Notes under the pieces: generated by a model | Seen by the model: only the letters and a program-made list of their open reading frames with translations | Databases searched by the model: none | Told to the model about the DNA's origin: nothing | Position numbers and translations under genes: made by a program | Assembly (NCBI GenBank): GCA_964496695.1 | Contig: CAZCBE010000019.1 | Coordinates: 11,315 to 75,314, forward strand | Direction: 5' to 3' | Length of the DNA: 64,000 bases | Source of the DNA: SXTU01 sp964496695 | GTDB lineage: Bacteria > Verrucomicrobiota > Verrucomicrobiia > Limisphaerales > SXTU01 | Shown: positions 8,079 to 15,389 of the stretch, piece after piece | Numbering within the stretch: the first letter of the stretch is position 1 | Layout of the letters: each line of letters begins with the position of its first letter

Positions 8079-8939
8079 ATGTCCACCGCTTCGGCTCCAA
8101 CCCGCTTCCCATGGCGTCAGGCCTTTGACGTGCGCGGGGCCTGGGCCTGGCTGTGGGCGGGGGAGTTCAATCCCGTCTTCGTGAAGGAGATGCGGCAGGC
8201 GGTGCGCGGGCGGCTGGTGTTGTCGGGATTTCTGCTCGTGCTGCTGGTGATGTTCGGCTCTTCCGCGTCCCTGCTGCTCACGTCGAGCGTGGATGATCCG
8301 AACTTGGGCCGGCAGATGTTTGCGATCCTGCTGGGCGTGTTGACCGTCCTGACGGGCGTGTGCGTCCCGGCCTGGAGTGGCAGCCGGATGATGGGAGAGC
8401 GGCACGCCGAGGACGGGGTGGACCTGCTCTACTACACCCCGATGTCGGCGGAGGAAATCATCCAGGGCAAGTTCCTCTCCAACGTGATGCTGGCAGCCGT
8501 GTTCTTCTCGGCGGGCGCGCCGTTCCTGGCCATCACGCCGATGCTGCGGGGCCTGGATGTGCCCACCGTGATCATGGTCACCGGGCTGAACTTTCTGACG
8601 GTGGTGTTGGTGAGCCAGGCGGGCCTGGTGCTGGCCAGTTTGCCGATGGGCCGGGTGTGGAAGGGGGTTATGGGCCTCATCGTCGGCATGTTCAGCGCGC
8701 CATTTCTGGTGGCCTGGCTGGCGCTGTGCATGAGTTACGGCTTTCAGTCCGGCGGCCCGGACGGCCTGCCACTGGGTTTTTTGTTTGCGATGGCCGTCGT
8801 CTTTGGCCTTCTGGGGTTGAACGTGCTCATCGTCATGGCCGCCAGCTACATCGCGCCCCGGAACGGCATCTACTTCCGGCGTGACCGGGTGCGGGCCGCC
8901 CGGCCACCACCCCTCCCGAACCGGTCATCACCGGGTTGA
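8079..8939 (+). CDS. Integral membrane protein, ABC-2 permease-like
   Basis: A 286-residue protein with about six hydrophobic segments (roughly residues 46-66, 79-101, 135-158, 168-190, 200-220, 235-258). The N-terminal cytoplasmic stretch NPVFVKEMRQAVRGR resembles the conserved entry of ABC-2-type permeases, as does GERHAEDGVDLLYYTPMS after the second helix. No ATP-binding subunit is adjacent, so any transporter role would need a partner elsewhere. The C-terminus is basic and proline-rich. It lies between a repeat and a pseudopilin gene and gives no further context. I regard it as a real membrane protein of uncertain function. Confidence 0.65.
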   Translation: MSTASAPTRFPWRQAFDVRGAWAWLWAGEFNPVFVKEMRQAVRGRLVLSGFLLVLLVMFGSSASLLLTSSVDDPNLGRQMFAILLGVLTVLTGVCVPAWSGSRMMGERHAEDGVDLLYYTPMSAEEIIQGKFLSNVMLAAVFFSAGAPFLAITPMLRGLDVPTVIMVTGLNFLTVVLVSQAGLVLASLPMGRVWKGVMGLIVGMFSAPFLVAWLALCMSYGFQSGGPDGLPLGFLFAMAVVFGLLGLNVLIVMAASYIAPRNGIYFRRDRVRAARPPPLPNRSSPG

Positions 8940-8996
8940 CGCTGAATCTCCAGATGTCATGCTGCGTCAGCACTAGCACCAACAACCCTGTCCGTC

Positions 8997-9716
8997 ATGA
9001 ACCGACCCCGTGCGTCCAAGCGACACGCCTTTACCCTGATCGAACTGCTGGTCGTGATTGCGATCATCGCCATCCTGGCCGGAATGCTCCTGCCAGCGCT
9101 GAGCAAGGCCAAGTCCAAGGCCAACACCACCGTCTGCAAGAACAACGTCAAGCAATGGGCCATGGTCACCCACCTCTATGCCGACGATCAGGATGACAAG
9201 CTGCCGTATGCCTGGAGCCGTTACAACACGCAGAATAACAGCTTCGACTACCTGCTTTCCCCCTATTTTCGCGGGATGGCATTCAACTCTGGAGCGCAAG
9301 GCATGAGCTGGACCAATTCGCTTTCCAAATGCCCGGACCGCCAGAAGGAGCGGCATGATGTGAATTATCTCGATACGCCGGTGCCCGTGCCCGCCGGGAC
9401 CAACCCTTGGCGGATCAGCTACGCCATGAACTACCACGTCTCGCTCAACTACGTGAACGGCGCCGCTGTTACTGCCGGAGACTTTGTCGCCACCGCCCGA
9501 CGCGCCCAGGCAAACCGGCCCAGTGACACGTTTCTGGTCGTGGACACCGGCTGGCGAAACAACCATCCCGGGCTGGGTGATTTTAGCACCAACGTCATCG
9601 GCTACCGGCATGGAATGACTTATCCGGGCGGACGGGCCAACTTGGGCTTCCTCGACGGCCATGTGGGCGACTTCAATATCGGCAGCACCAACGGGATCAT
9701 CCTCGACTTCAAGTGA
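8997..9716 (+). CDS. Type II secretion pseudopilin-like protein (prepilin N-terminus, DGH tail)
   Basis: A 239-residue protein with the canonical prepilin motif HAFTLIELLVVIAIIAILAG at residues 11-30, cleaved by prepilin peptidase before Phe, followed by ALSKAKSKA. The C-terminal part has RANLGFLDGHVGDF, the H-X9-DG-type ending of the large verrucomicrobial and planctomycetal family related to DUF1559 proteins. The ATG at 8997 starts a basic leader (MNRPRASKRH). These proteins are abundant in the phylum and probably form surface pseudopili; individual roles are unknown. It contrasts with the six pilin-like genes at 13-15.4 kb, which lack this motif. It converges on the helicase gene, leaving only 8 bp between the two stops. 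Confidence 0.88.
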   Translation: MNRPRASKRHAFTLIELLVVIAIIAILAGMLLPALSKAKSKANTTVCKNNVKQWAMVTHLYADDQDDKLPYAWSRYNTQNNSFDYLLSPYFRGMAFNSGAQGMSWTNSLSKCPDRQKERHDVNYLDTPVPVPAGTNPWRISYAMNYHVSLNYVNGAAVTAGDFVATARRAQANRPSDTFLVVDTGWRNNHPGLGDFSTNVIGYRHGMTYPGGRANLGFLDGHVGDFNIGSTNGIILDFK

Positions 9717-9724
9717 GCCGCGGC

Positions 9725-12553
9725 TCAGTGCCGTCGCATGGACAGCCGGTGGTTCACGCGCTTGGTCTGGGTGTAGTCCAGCGGCGGCAGGTCGGTGAGC
9801 GTGGGTGACTCGGTTTCCCGCAGGATGGCCTTCGCCCGCGTCTGCAAATCCCGCCAACGCGGCGAGTCGAGATCCGGAGCGTGGGCGACTTGCCGCAGCA
9901 CGCTGCGCCACTCGATGATCATCCGGTCAATGTCCCCCACGCCGAGGAATTCCGTCACCCAGCCGTTCTTGCCCAGCGGGTCGCGATGCACGTCCGCTGC
10001 GATCTCCTCCGCGCCCGCGCCGTATTCTGGTGGCACGCCATTGTCGAGATAGCCGGTGAAGTTTTGCGAGCCGAACAGCCGCTGGCAGGCCATGGCGATG
10101 CGGCCGTCCCAGCGCGCGTCGCCTTTCGTGAAGCGATGCCCCGCGTGCAGGTTCGCCAGTTCATACACGAGGTCGGTCAGGGGCAGGGATTCGTCCTCCA
10201 GGGCGGCGGCGATGGCCAGCCCGTCACCCGAGTGGAAGAAGCTCACGATGCGGCCGCGCCGGGTCGGCACGCCGTGTGCGTCAATGAGGCCGAGCCGCCG
10301 CCAGATGGTGGCCACGCCCGCGCCGGTGGGCAGTTGTTTGCATTCCGGCACGCAGGGGCAGCGGGCGCAATCCTGCGGGAAGACCTCGCGCTCCGGCGGC
10401 CGCCACAGCGCGACGCCATGCGCATCCACGCAGGCCTTGAGCGTGAGCCGGCCGAGGGCCAGCACCACGCGCACGGGGCCGAGGCCGACCTCCGGCACAT
10501 GCTCGGCGAACTCGTCCTTGAGCCGCACCGCTTTGGGATACTCGACGCTCAGCACGGGGGTCTGCTGCGCGGCGAACCGGGCTTCCAGCACGGGCATCAC
10601 CAGTTCGCGCCAGGTTTGCAGCGAGGTCTGGCGGGCGTTCCAGTCCGTGAGCTTGCGCACCCATTTGGCGAGCAGGATTTGCTGGCCGTTCAGGACATCC
10701 GCCACGGTGAGCGCGCGCGCGCAGGTGCCGTCGGGCAGCTTGATGAGCGACCCGCCCTCGCCGAGCTTTTCCATCGCGGCCTCGATGGTCATGGCGGAGT
10801 GGAGGCGAATGGGCGAGGTGGCGTCAGGCGTCCCGCCTGACGTAGAGGACGGCATCCTGCCGTCCGGTCTGGCTGGCGACGGCGCGGCGGTTTCGGCCAA
10901 CGCGGCGTTTTGTCCGCCGGGCGGGACGCCCGGCTCCACGGCAGGCAGGATGCCTGCCGCCACGGGGGCGCCGAGGATTTGCTCGGTCGTGGCCCGGGGG
11001 CGGGCGGCGACGGGGGCGCTCAGCTTCAGCATGGCCAGCACGCCGGGGGCGAGCGGCTCCATCACCTGCACGCGTTCGGACGGCACGTCCTTGAGCGCCG
11101 GCCACGGCTCCCATTCGCCCCGGCTGTTCAGGAACTGCCGCACCATCTTGCGCACATGCCGGGCGCGTTCGCCGTCGGTCGCCAGGCCACAGGGCGTCTC
11201 GGGATTGCGCAGCGCGCCCTCGACGCCGAGCAGGATGGGCTTGGTGGTGAAGAGCCGTTCCTGCACGCGCACCGCCTCGCGGAAGGGGTTCAGGCCGTTC
11301 ACCGCCGCCGCGCCCATGATGCCCAGCAGCGCGCTCCAGTCCACCAGGCCGGAGCGGGCGAGGAAGGCGGGACGGCCGTCGAGCAGGCGGACGCCGTTGG
11401 CCGACACGAGCACGTAGCCGATCTCGTCAATGCCCCGGCGGCCCGCGCGGCCAAACATCTGGAGGATCTCGTCCGGGCGGATGGGAATCTCCACGCCGTC
11501 GCGCCGGTAGGAATCCGCCGCCAGCGCGACGCTGCGCAGTGAAAAGTTGATGCCCGCCGCCAGGCCCATCGTCGCGACCACGACGCGCAATTGTCCGGCC
11601 TTGGTCAGCGGCTCGACCACGCCGGCCCGCGCCCCGTAGCTCATGCCGCTGTGGTGGTAGGCCACGCGGCAGCGCAGCAGCCGGGCGACCTTCTCACCGA
11701 CGAGCGACTTCTGCTCGTTGGTGAGCGTGAGCGGATTGGGATTAGGCAGGAAGCGGGCGATCTCCGCGGCCAGGGCTTCCGTCTCCTTCCGGCGCGGGGC
11801 GAAGATCAGCACCGGCCCGAGGTCGTCGGCGAGCGCCTTGGCCACGAGGCGGGGCCAGTAGCCCTTTACCTCGCTGGGGACGTGCATGCTCAGGTCGTTG
11901 GCGTGGACCTCCTCCAGCGGGACGGGCCGGTGCAGATGCCGCACAAGCTGCGCCTTGCGGCCCAGCCGCTCCAGCCACTTCACGATGTGGTGCGGGTTTT
12001 CCACGCTGCCGCTCAGGAGCAGCAGCCGCGTCTGCGGCGGCGCGAGGGCAATGGCCAGTTCGTAGTTCAGGCCCCGGTCGGGGTCCGCGAGCATCTGATA
12101 CTCATCAATCACCAGCAGGGCCGGGCCGTCGCCACTGATGAGCCGGTATTTCTGAGTTTCGAGCGTGGCGACAATGACGGGGGCGTCGAGGTTTTCGCTG
12201 AGGTCGCCGGTGGCGATGCCCACATGCCAGCCGCGCGCGCGCCACTCGGCGAGCTTGTCATTCGCCAGGGCGCGGGTCGGCACGGTGTAGATGGCCTGGC
12301 CGTGCGGCTTGCCGAAGTTGGACCACAGCTCGAAGACGAGCGTCTTGCCCGAGCCGGTGGGCGCGTGGACGACCACGTCCTTCCCCGCGCGCAACGCGGA
12401 CACGGCCTGCTGCTGCCACAGGTCGGGGACCGTGACTTGGTTGAAGGCCGGCTGGTCGGCGGGCAGTTCCTCGTGGGAGGGCACGGCGAGACGATAGGCC
12501 AAGCGCGGGAAAGAGGAACGGGATTCTTCACCTTCGGGGCCATCGGGCGCCAT
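9725..12553 (-). CDS. Superfamily II DEAD/DEAH-type helicase (Ski2/Hel308-like) with cysteine cluster and an in-frame repeat
   Basis: About 942 residues. Helicase motifs are in order: Walker A APTGSGKT, motif II LLVIDEYQM (DEYQ in place of DEAD), motif III LLSGS, motif IV LIFAPRRKET, motif V VVATMGLAAGINF and motif VI QMFGRAGRRG. The C-terminal half carries DCARCPCVPECK, a C-x2-C-x-C-x3-C cluster that could bind zinc or an iron-sulfur centre. I place the start at the ATG at 12553; an upstream in-frame ATG at 12679 would add residues encoded by a type C repeat. Residues about 530-577 are encoded by a palindromic repeat (10822-10966) inserted in frame between the helicase core and the C-terminal region. 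Likely an ATP-driven nucleic-acid unwinding enzyme; the substrate is unknown. Confidence 0.82.
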   Translation of the reverse strand: MAPDGPEGEESRSSFPRLAYRLAVPSHEELPADQPAFNQVTVPDLWQQQAVSALRAGKDVVVHAPTGSGKTLVFELWSNFGKPHGQAIYTVPTRALANDKLAEWRARGWHVGIATGDLSENLDAPVIVATLETQKYRLISGDGPALLVIDEYQMLADPDRGLNYELAIALAPPQTRLLLLSGSVENPHHIVKWLERLGRKAQLVRHLHRPVPLEEVHANDLSMHVPSEVKGYWPRLVAKALADDLGPVLIFAPRRKETEALAAEIARFLPNPNPLTLTNEQKSLVGEKVARLLRCRVAYHHSGMSYGARAGVVEPLTKAGQLRVVVATMGLAAGINFSLRSVALAADSYRRDGVEIPIRPDEILQMFGRAGRRGIDEIGYVLVSANGVRLLDGRPAFLARSGLVDWSALLGIMGAAAVNGLNPFREAVRVQERLFTTKPILLGVEGALRNPETPCGLATDGERARHVRKMVRQFLNSRGEWEPWPALKDVPSERVQVMEPLAPGVLAMLKLSAPVAARPRATTEQILGAPVAAGILPAVEPGVPPGGQNAALAETAAPSPARPDGRMPSSTSGGTPDATSPIRLHSAMTIEAAMEKLGEGGSLIKLPDGTCARALTVADVLNGQQILLAKWVRKLTDWNARQTSLQTWRELVMPVLEARFAAQQTPVLSVEYPKAVRLKDEFAEHVPEVGLGPVRVVLALGRLTLKACVDAHGVALWRPPEREVFPQDCARCPCVPECKQLPTGAGVATIWRRLGLIDAHGVPTRRGRIVSFFHSGDGLAIAAALEDESLPLTDLVYELANLHAGHRFTKGDARWDGRIAMACQRLFGSQNFTGYLDNGVPPEYGAGAEEIAADVHRDPLGKNGWVTEFLGVGDIDRMIIEWRSVLRQVAHAPDLDSPRWRDLQTRAKAILRETESPTLTDLPPLDYTQTKRVNHRLSMRRH
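10822..10966. repeat. Type D palindromic element inside the helicase gene
   Basis: Four consecutive hairpins: GCGTCAGGCG/CGCCTGACGT, ACGGCA/TGCCGT, CCGGGCG/CGCCCGG and GGCAGGCA/TGCCTGCC. The frame is kept, giving a Pro/Ala/Gly-rich stretch of about 48 residues with no helicase motif. A related GGCAGGCG.../CGCCTGCC hairpin lies at about 20369-20392. Confidence 0.75.
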
Positions 12554-12606
12554 GTAGCGCCGGCCTCTGGCCGGCCGTGCCGCAAGCGTCCTCGCTTGCC
12601 CGGCGA
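12546..12606. repeat. Type C palindromic repeat at the helicase start
   Basis: Same unit as at 7871-7980, but the central CTACGTAG is changed to CCATGTAG, which creates on the minus strand the ATG I use as the helicase start (12553). Confidence 0.7.
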
Positions 12607-12686
12607 GGCAAGCCCGGGGGCGGTGGGCAGATGCGTCCCCGGGGCGGAGAGGTGGGCTTAACCGGGCGCATCTCGGCACTGCCCCC

Positions 12687-12792
12687 GGAGCGCGGGTCTG
12701 CGACCCGCAGCGGCCGCCCTTGTCCCTTGCGGTTCGTGTAGGCCAGCGGGACGTAGGATCGGACGTTGCTGCGGGTCACAGACCCGCGCTCC
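12687..12792. repeat. Type E inverted-repeat element
   Basis: Arms of 25 bp (12687-12711 and 12768-12792) match at 24 positions; they contain GGAGCGCGGGTCTG and its complement. A relative lies at 18642-18778. Intergenic, no coding signal. Confidence 0.75.
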
Positions 12793-12865
12793 GTCGGCTT
12801 TCGGGGGCAGTGTCGAGATGTGCCCGGCTTAACCTGAACTCCGAAACAGCCGTTGTGAAATCGGC

Positions 12866-13021
12866 GGGTAGCACAGGCCACCGGCCTGTGCCGGGCGGCT
12901 GCCAGCCGCTCGGAACGACCACACGCAACGGACAGTTTGCCGCGTCACAGTGGAAGCAACCCCGCCCGTCATTCCGTCCGGCCAGTGGCCGGACGGCACA
13001 GGCCGGTGGCCTGTGCTACCC
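12866..13021. repeat. Type F inverted-repeat element
   Basis: Perfect 28-bp inverted arms at 12866-12893 and 12994-13021, containing GGGTAGCACAGGCC and its complement. With the two preceding repeats it fills the stretch 12554-13035, where I see no gene. Confidence 0.8.
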
Positions 13022-13035
13022 ATCGGAGTTCGGGC

Positions 13036-13383
13036 TTAAAGCGTGTGGCCGGGATGGCTGCACCGGGGCGCATCCATCAGATTTGTGCCGGCGGAGTAGT
13101 GCCCGCCCTGCGGACAGCGGGGCAGCACGCTTCCCTTGAGGTAGGCCAGAATCGCCGGGTGCGACAACGAATAGGCGTCGGTTGGCGCCTTCCTGTTCTC
13201 CAACGCCCATTGCTCAAGGCCGCCCTGGATCATTTTGAGCTGCGGAATACATGGCCGACGGCTGTGGTTGCTGGAGCGCGCTTTCTGGAAGTTCGGCACC
13301 AGGATGGCCAGCACGATCCCGATGCCTGCGCACAGCACAAACCAGTCGAAGAGCCGCCACTTTGCTTGGGAGAACAGGCCCAT
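13036..13383 (-). CDS. Small pilin-like membrane protein, paralog 6 of 6
   Basis: 115 residues. A single hydrophobic segment (residues about 14-29) is followed by VPNFQKAR, the post-helix signature of type IV pilin-like proteins, but the prepilin cleavage motif FTLIE is absent. The soluble part has the family pattern Cys-x2-x-Leu-Lys, QWALENRKAPTDAYSL, LKGSVLPRCPQGGHY and ends in HPGHTL. This is the last gene of a six-gene tandem array on the minus strand, separated from the previous member by 73 bp containing a hairpin. Role unknown; probably an anchored minor pseudopilin derivative. Confidence 0.75.
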   Translation of the reverse strand: MGLFSQAKWRLFDWFVLCAGIGIVLAILVPNFQKARSSNHSRRPCIPQLKMIQGGLEQWALENRKAPTDAYSLSHPAILAYLKGSVLPRCPQGGHYSAGTNLMDAPRCSHPGHTL

Positions 13384-13398
13384 TTTACGCTTCGTTCG

Positions 13399-13423
13399 AA
13401 AGCCGCCGGCTTGCGGCGGCTTT
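13399..13423 (-). terminator. Hairpin between the fifth and sixth pilin-like genes
   Basis: Stem AAAGCCGCC (13399-13407) and GGCGGCTTT (13415-13423) with a 7-nt loop. On the transcribed minus strand no U-run follows, so it could be an attenuator or RNA-stability element rather than a full terminator. Confidence 0.35.
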
Positions 13424-13456
13424 CTTGCTCGTCTCGTTTTCGGCGGTGTTCATTGG

Positions 13457-13813
13457 CTAAAGCGTGTGGTGAAACCCACCGATGGTGCAGCGCGGGCTGC
13501 TGGAGATTGTTGGACCCGCGAGGTAACGGCCGCCATCAGGACAGACCGGGAGCGCGCTGCCCTTGAGATAGGCCAGCAAAGTTGTATCGCTTAACGCATA
13601 GGTATCCGCTGCCATTTTCTTGTTCTCCAACGCCCACTGCTGCACCGCGCCATCAATCTGCTTCAGGTTGGCGACGCACGGTGCTTTGGACGAGGTCGCG
13701 CGTGCCTTGATGAAGTTGGGGAGTCCAAGCACAGCGGCAACCAAAACCATGCCCAGGACAAGCAACGAAGCCGCCCAGCCCATCGCTGAATTGCTTGAGG
13801 GCTCGTCGTCCAT
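13457..13813 (-). CDS. Small pilin-like membrane protein, paralog 5 of 6
   Basis: 118 residues with a cytoplasmic acidic/serine leader (MDDEPSSNS), one transmembrane helix (about 13-30), then LPNFIKARATSSKAPCVANL and QQWALENKKMAADTYAL. The C-terminal part has LKGSALPVCPDGGRY and RCTIGGFHHTL. Three cysteines are conserved in the array. The start is 3 bp downstream of the previous gene's stop, so the genes are very likely translated from one transcript. No prepilin peptidase motif. Confidence 0.78.
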   Translation of the reverse strand: MDDEPSSNSAMGWAASLLVLGMVLVAAVLGLPNFIKARATSSKAPCVANLKQIDGAVQQWALENKKMAADTYALSDTTLLAYLKGSALPVCPDGGRYLAGPTISSSPRCTIGGFHHTL

Positions 13814-13816
13814 GGG

Positions 13817-14173
13817 TCAAAGCGTGTGGCCAGCACTGCGAATGGTGCAGCGCGGCGAGGCTGAGACCTGGCTGCCTCGCAGGTAGCGTCCGCCTCCCGG
13901 GCATTCTGGCAATGCTGAGCCCTTCATGCAGGCGAGAATGGCTGGATCGCTGAAGGAGTAGGTGTCGGTCGCGCTCTTCTTGTTCTCCAGCGCCCACTGT
14001 TGCACCGCCGCATCAATTTGCCTCAGGTTGCTGTCGCAGGAGGTCTTCGCCGCAGTGTGGCGTGCTTGGTTGAACTTGAAGATGCCTAGCGCGGCAGCGG
14101 CTACGATCATTCCTAGAATGAGTGTCCAAGCCGCCCAGCCCACCCCTGACTTGCTTGAAGGCTCGTCTCCCAT
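13817..14173 (-). CDS. Small pilin-like membrane protein, paralog 4 of 6
   Basis: 118 residues, closest in the array to the following gene: both start MxDEPSSxS and share the leader, helix and QQWALENKK block. The helix (about 12-31) is followed by FKFNQARHTAAKTSCDSNLR. The tail has MKGSALPECPGGGRYLRG and ends GHTL. Recent duplication of this pair is likely. It is 3 bp from the preceding gene's stop, and the prepilin cleavage motif is missing. Confidence 0.78.
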   Translation of the reverse strand: MGDEPSSKSGVGWAAWTLILGMIVAAAALGIFKFNQARHTAAKTSCDSNLRQIDAAVQQWALENKKSATDTYSFSDPAILACMKGSALPECPGGGRYLRGSQVSASPRCTIRSAGHTL

Positions 14174-14176
14174 GGC

Positions 14177-14527
14177 TCAAAGCGAGTGGCCGGGAATGGA
14201 ACACCTCGGCCGGTCAGCCAGATTTGCTCCCGGCGAGTAATGGCCGCCGCCGGGACAAGCTGGCAGCTCGGAACGTTCCAGAAACGCAAGCACCGTCGGG
14301 TCGTCCAGTGAATAGGTGTCCGTCGGCTGCTTCTTGTATTCCAACCGCCACCGCTGCGCTGCTTCATTGATGCTCTTTAGATTGGGAACACAGGCGTTCA
14401 CGGCGGCGGTGGCACTTGCTGGCCGTAGGTTTGGCACCAATATGCTGAGCCATAACCCAAAGATGAGCGCGACGAGTATCCTGAACGGCCAGCCGAAGGC
14501 GGATTTCTTGGCAGCCTCGTTCGTCAT
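14177..14527 (-). CDS. Small pilin-like membrane protein, paralog 3 of 6
   Basis: 116 residues from the ATG at 14527 (MTNEAAKKSAFGW), chosen because it sits 4 bp after the previous stop like its neighbours; an upstream ATG at 14578 overlaps that gene. Transmembrane helix at about 14-31, then VPNLRPASATAAVNACVPNL, RWRLEYKKQPTDTYSLDD, LERSELPACPGGGHY and PGHSL. Same family pattern with Arg-Trp-Arg in place of Gln-Trp-Ala. Confidence 0.75.
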   Translation of the reverse strand: MTNEAAKKSAFGWPFRILVALIFGLWLSILVPNLRPASATAAVNACVPNLKSINEAAQRWRLEYKKQPTDTYSLDDPTVLAFLERSELPACPGGGHYSPGANLADRPRCSIPGHSL

Positions 14528-14531
14528 TACT

Positions 14532-14885
14532 TCAAAGCGTGTGGCCGGGGATGGTGCATGTCGGCGAACTGGACACATTCGGAGCCGTGGAGTCTCTGCC
14601 GCCGTGCGGGCACTCCGGCAATCTCGAATGTCTCATGAATTTCAGGATGGCAGTATCTGTGAACGAGTATGTGTCTGTTGCAGTTAACTTGTTCTCCAAA
14701 GCCCACAGCGCGACTGCGCCATCAATCTGCTTCAAATTTGAGATGCAGGCGTTCTTCGCACTGGTTCGGCGGCCCGGTGGGCGTGTGTAGTTGGGGATTG
14801 CCATCGCTGCCAGTGCTGCCAGCAGCGCCAGGCCAACGACCACAGTCCACACGTAGCAGTTATTATCTGAGGCTCCATCATTCAT
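14532..14885 (-). CDS. Small pilin-like membrane protein, paralog 2 of 6
   Basis: 117 residues: short leader MNDGASDNNCY, helix about 12-30, then IPNYTRPPGRRTSAKNACIS, ALWALENKLTATDTYSFTD, MRHSRLPECPHGGRD and the tail CTIPGHTL. No FTLIE motif. It lies 72 bp after paralog 1 and 4 bp before paralog 3. Confidence 0.76.
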   Translation of the reverse strand: MNDGASDNNCYVWTVVVGLALLAALAAMAIPNYTRPPGRRTSAKNACISNLKQIDGAVALWALENKLTATDTYSFTDTAILKFMRHSRLPECPHGGRDSTAPNVSSSPTCTIPGHTL

Positions 14886-14957
14886 GGGTTCACACTTTGT
14901 TCCATGCTCTCTGGTTCTCCCGGCGGTGCAGTTTGCTATTTGAGGTTCCAGGAGCGC

Positions 14958-15389
14958 TCATCGGTAAACCGCGTGATAGGGGATGGAGCAAGTGGGCAGT
15001 TCGCCAACCTTGCGCGGAAGCTGGTAGCTGCCATCGCTCGGGCAAGTGGGAAGTCGGGAGCCTTTGAGATAGGCCAACACCTCAGCCGGCGCAATCGTGT
15101 CCCCCTTCGCGCGTTGATGCTCAACGGCCCAGTGCTGGACCGCCGCCAGCATCTGTTCCAGATTGGCAACGCACTTGCCTCGCTCGCCCGCTTCTGGATC
15201 TCGGGACTTCCATTCAGCGTATTCACTGGCGAGCGCACATATCAGAACGATCACAGTCATCACGATTTTCGGCAGTTCCACATCACGCCACCTGCCAGTC
15301 CATTTTTTCGGCCAGTGCTTCCTCAGGACTGGAGCGCCGACCCGCAGACGGGGCCGATTGCTTGGACCACTATTCCACCAGTGCTTCAT
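14958..15389 (-). CDS. Divergent pilin-like membrane protein, paralog 1 of 6
   Basis: 143 residues, the longest and most divergent of the array, with a basic N-terminal extension (MKHWWNSG...) before one hydrophobic segment (about 45-58). The conserved part is CVANLEQMLAAVQHWAVEHQ, LKGSRLPTCPSDGSY and TCSIPYHAVYR. Its ATG (15389-15387) overlaps the TGA of the Gfo/Idh gene by one base (TGATG), indicating translational coupling and placing the whole pilin-like array downstream of that oxidoreductase gene. Confidence 0.7.
   Translation of the reverse strand: MKHWWNSGPSNRPRLRVGAPVLRKHWPKKWTGRWRDVELPKIVMTVIVLICALASEYAEWKSRDPEAGERGKCVANLEQMLAAVQHWAVEHQRAKGDTIAPAEVLAYLKGSRLPTCPSDGSYQLPRKVGELPTCSIPYHAVYR

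Noticed and set aside
9881..11417. Two long plus-strand frames opposite the helicase
   Set aside because: The minus strand has all helicase motifs in order; the plus frames have none.
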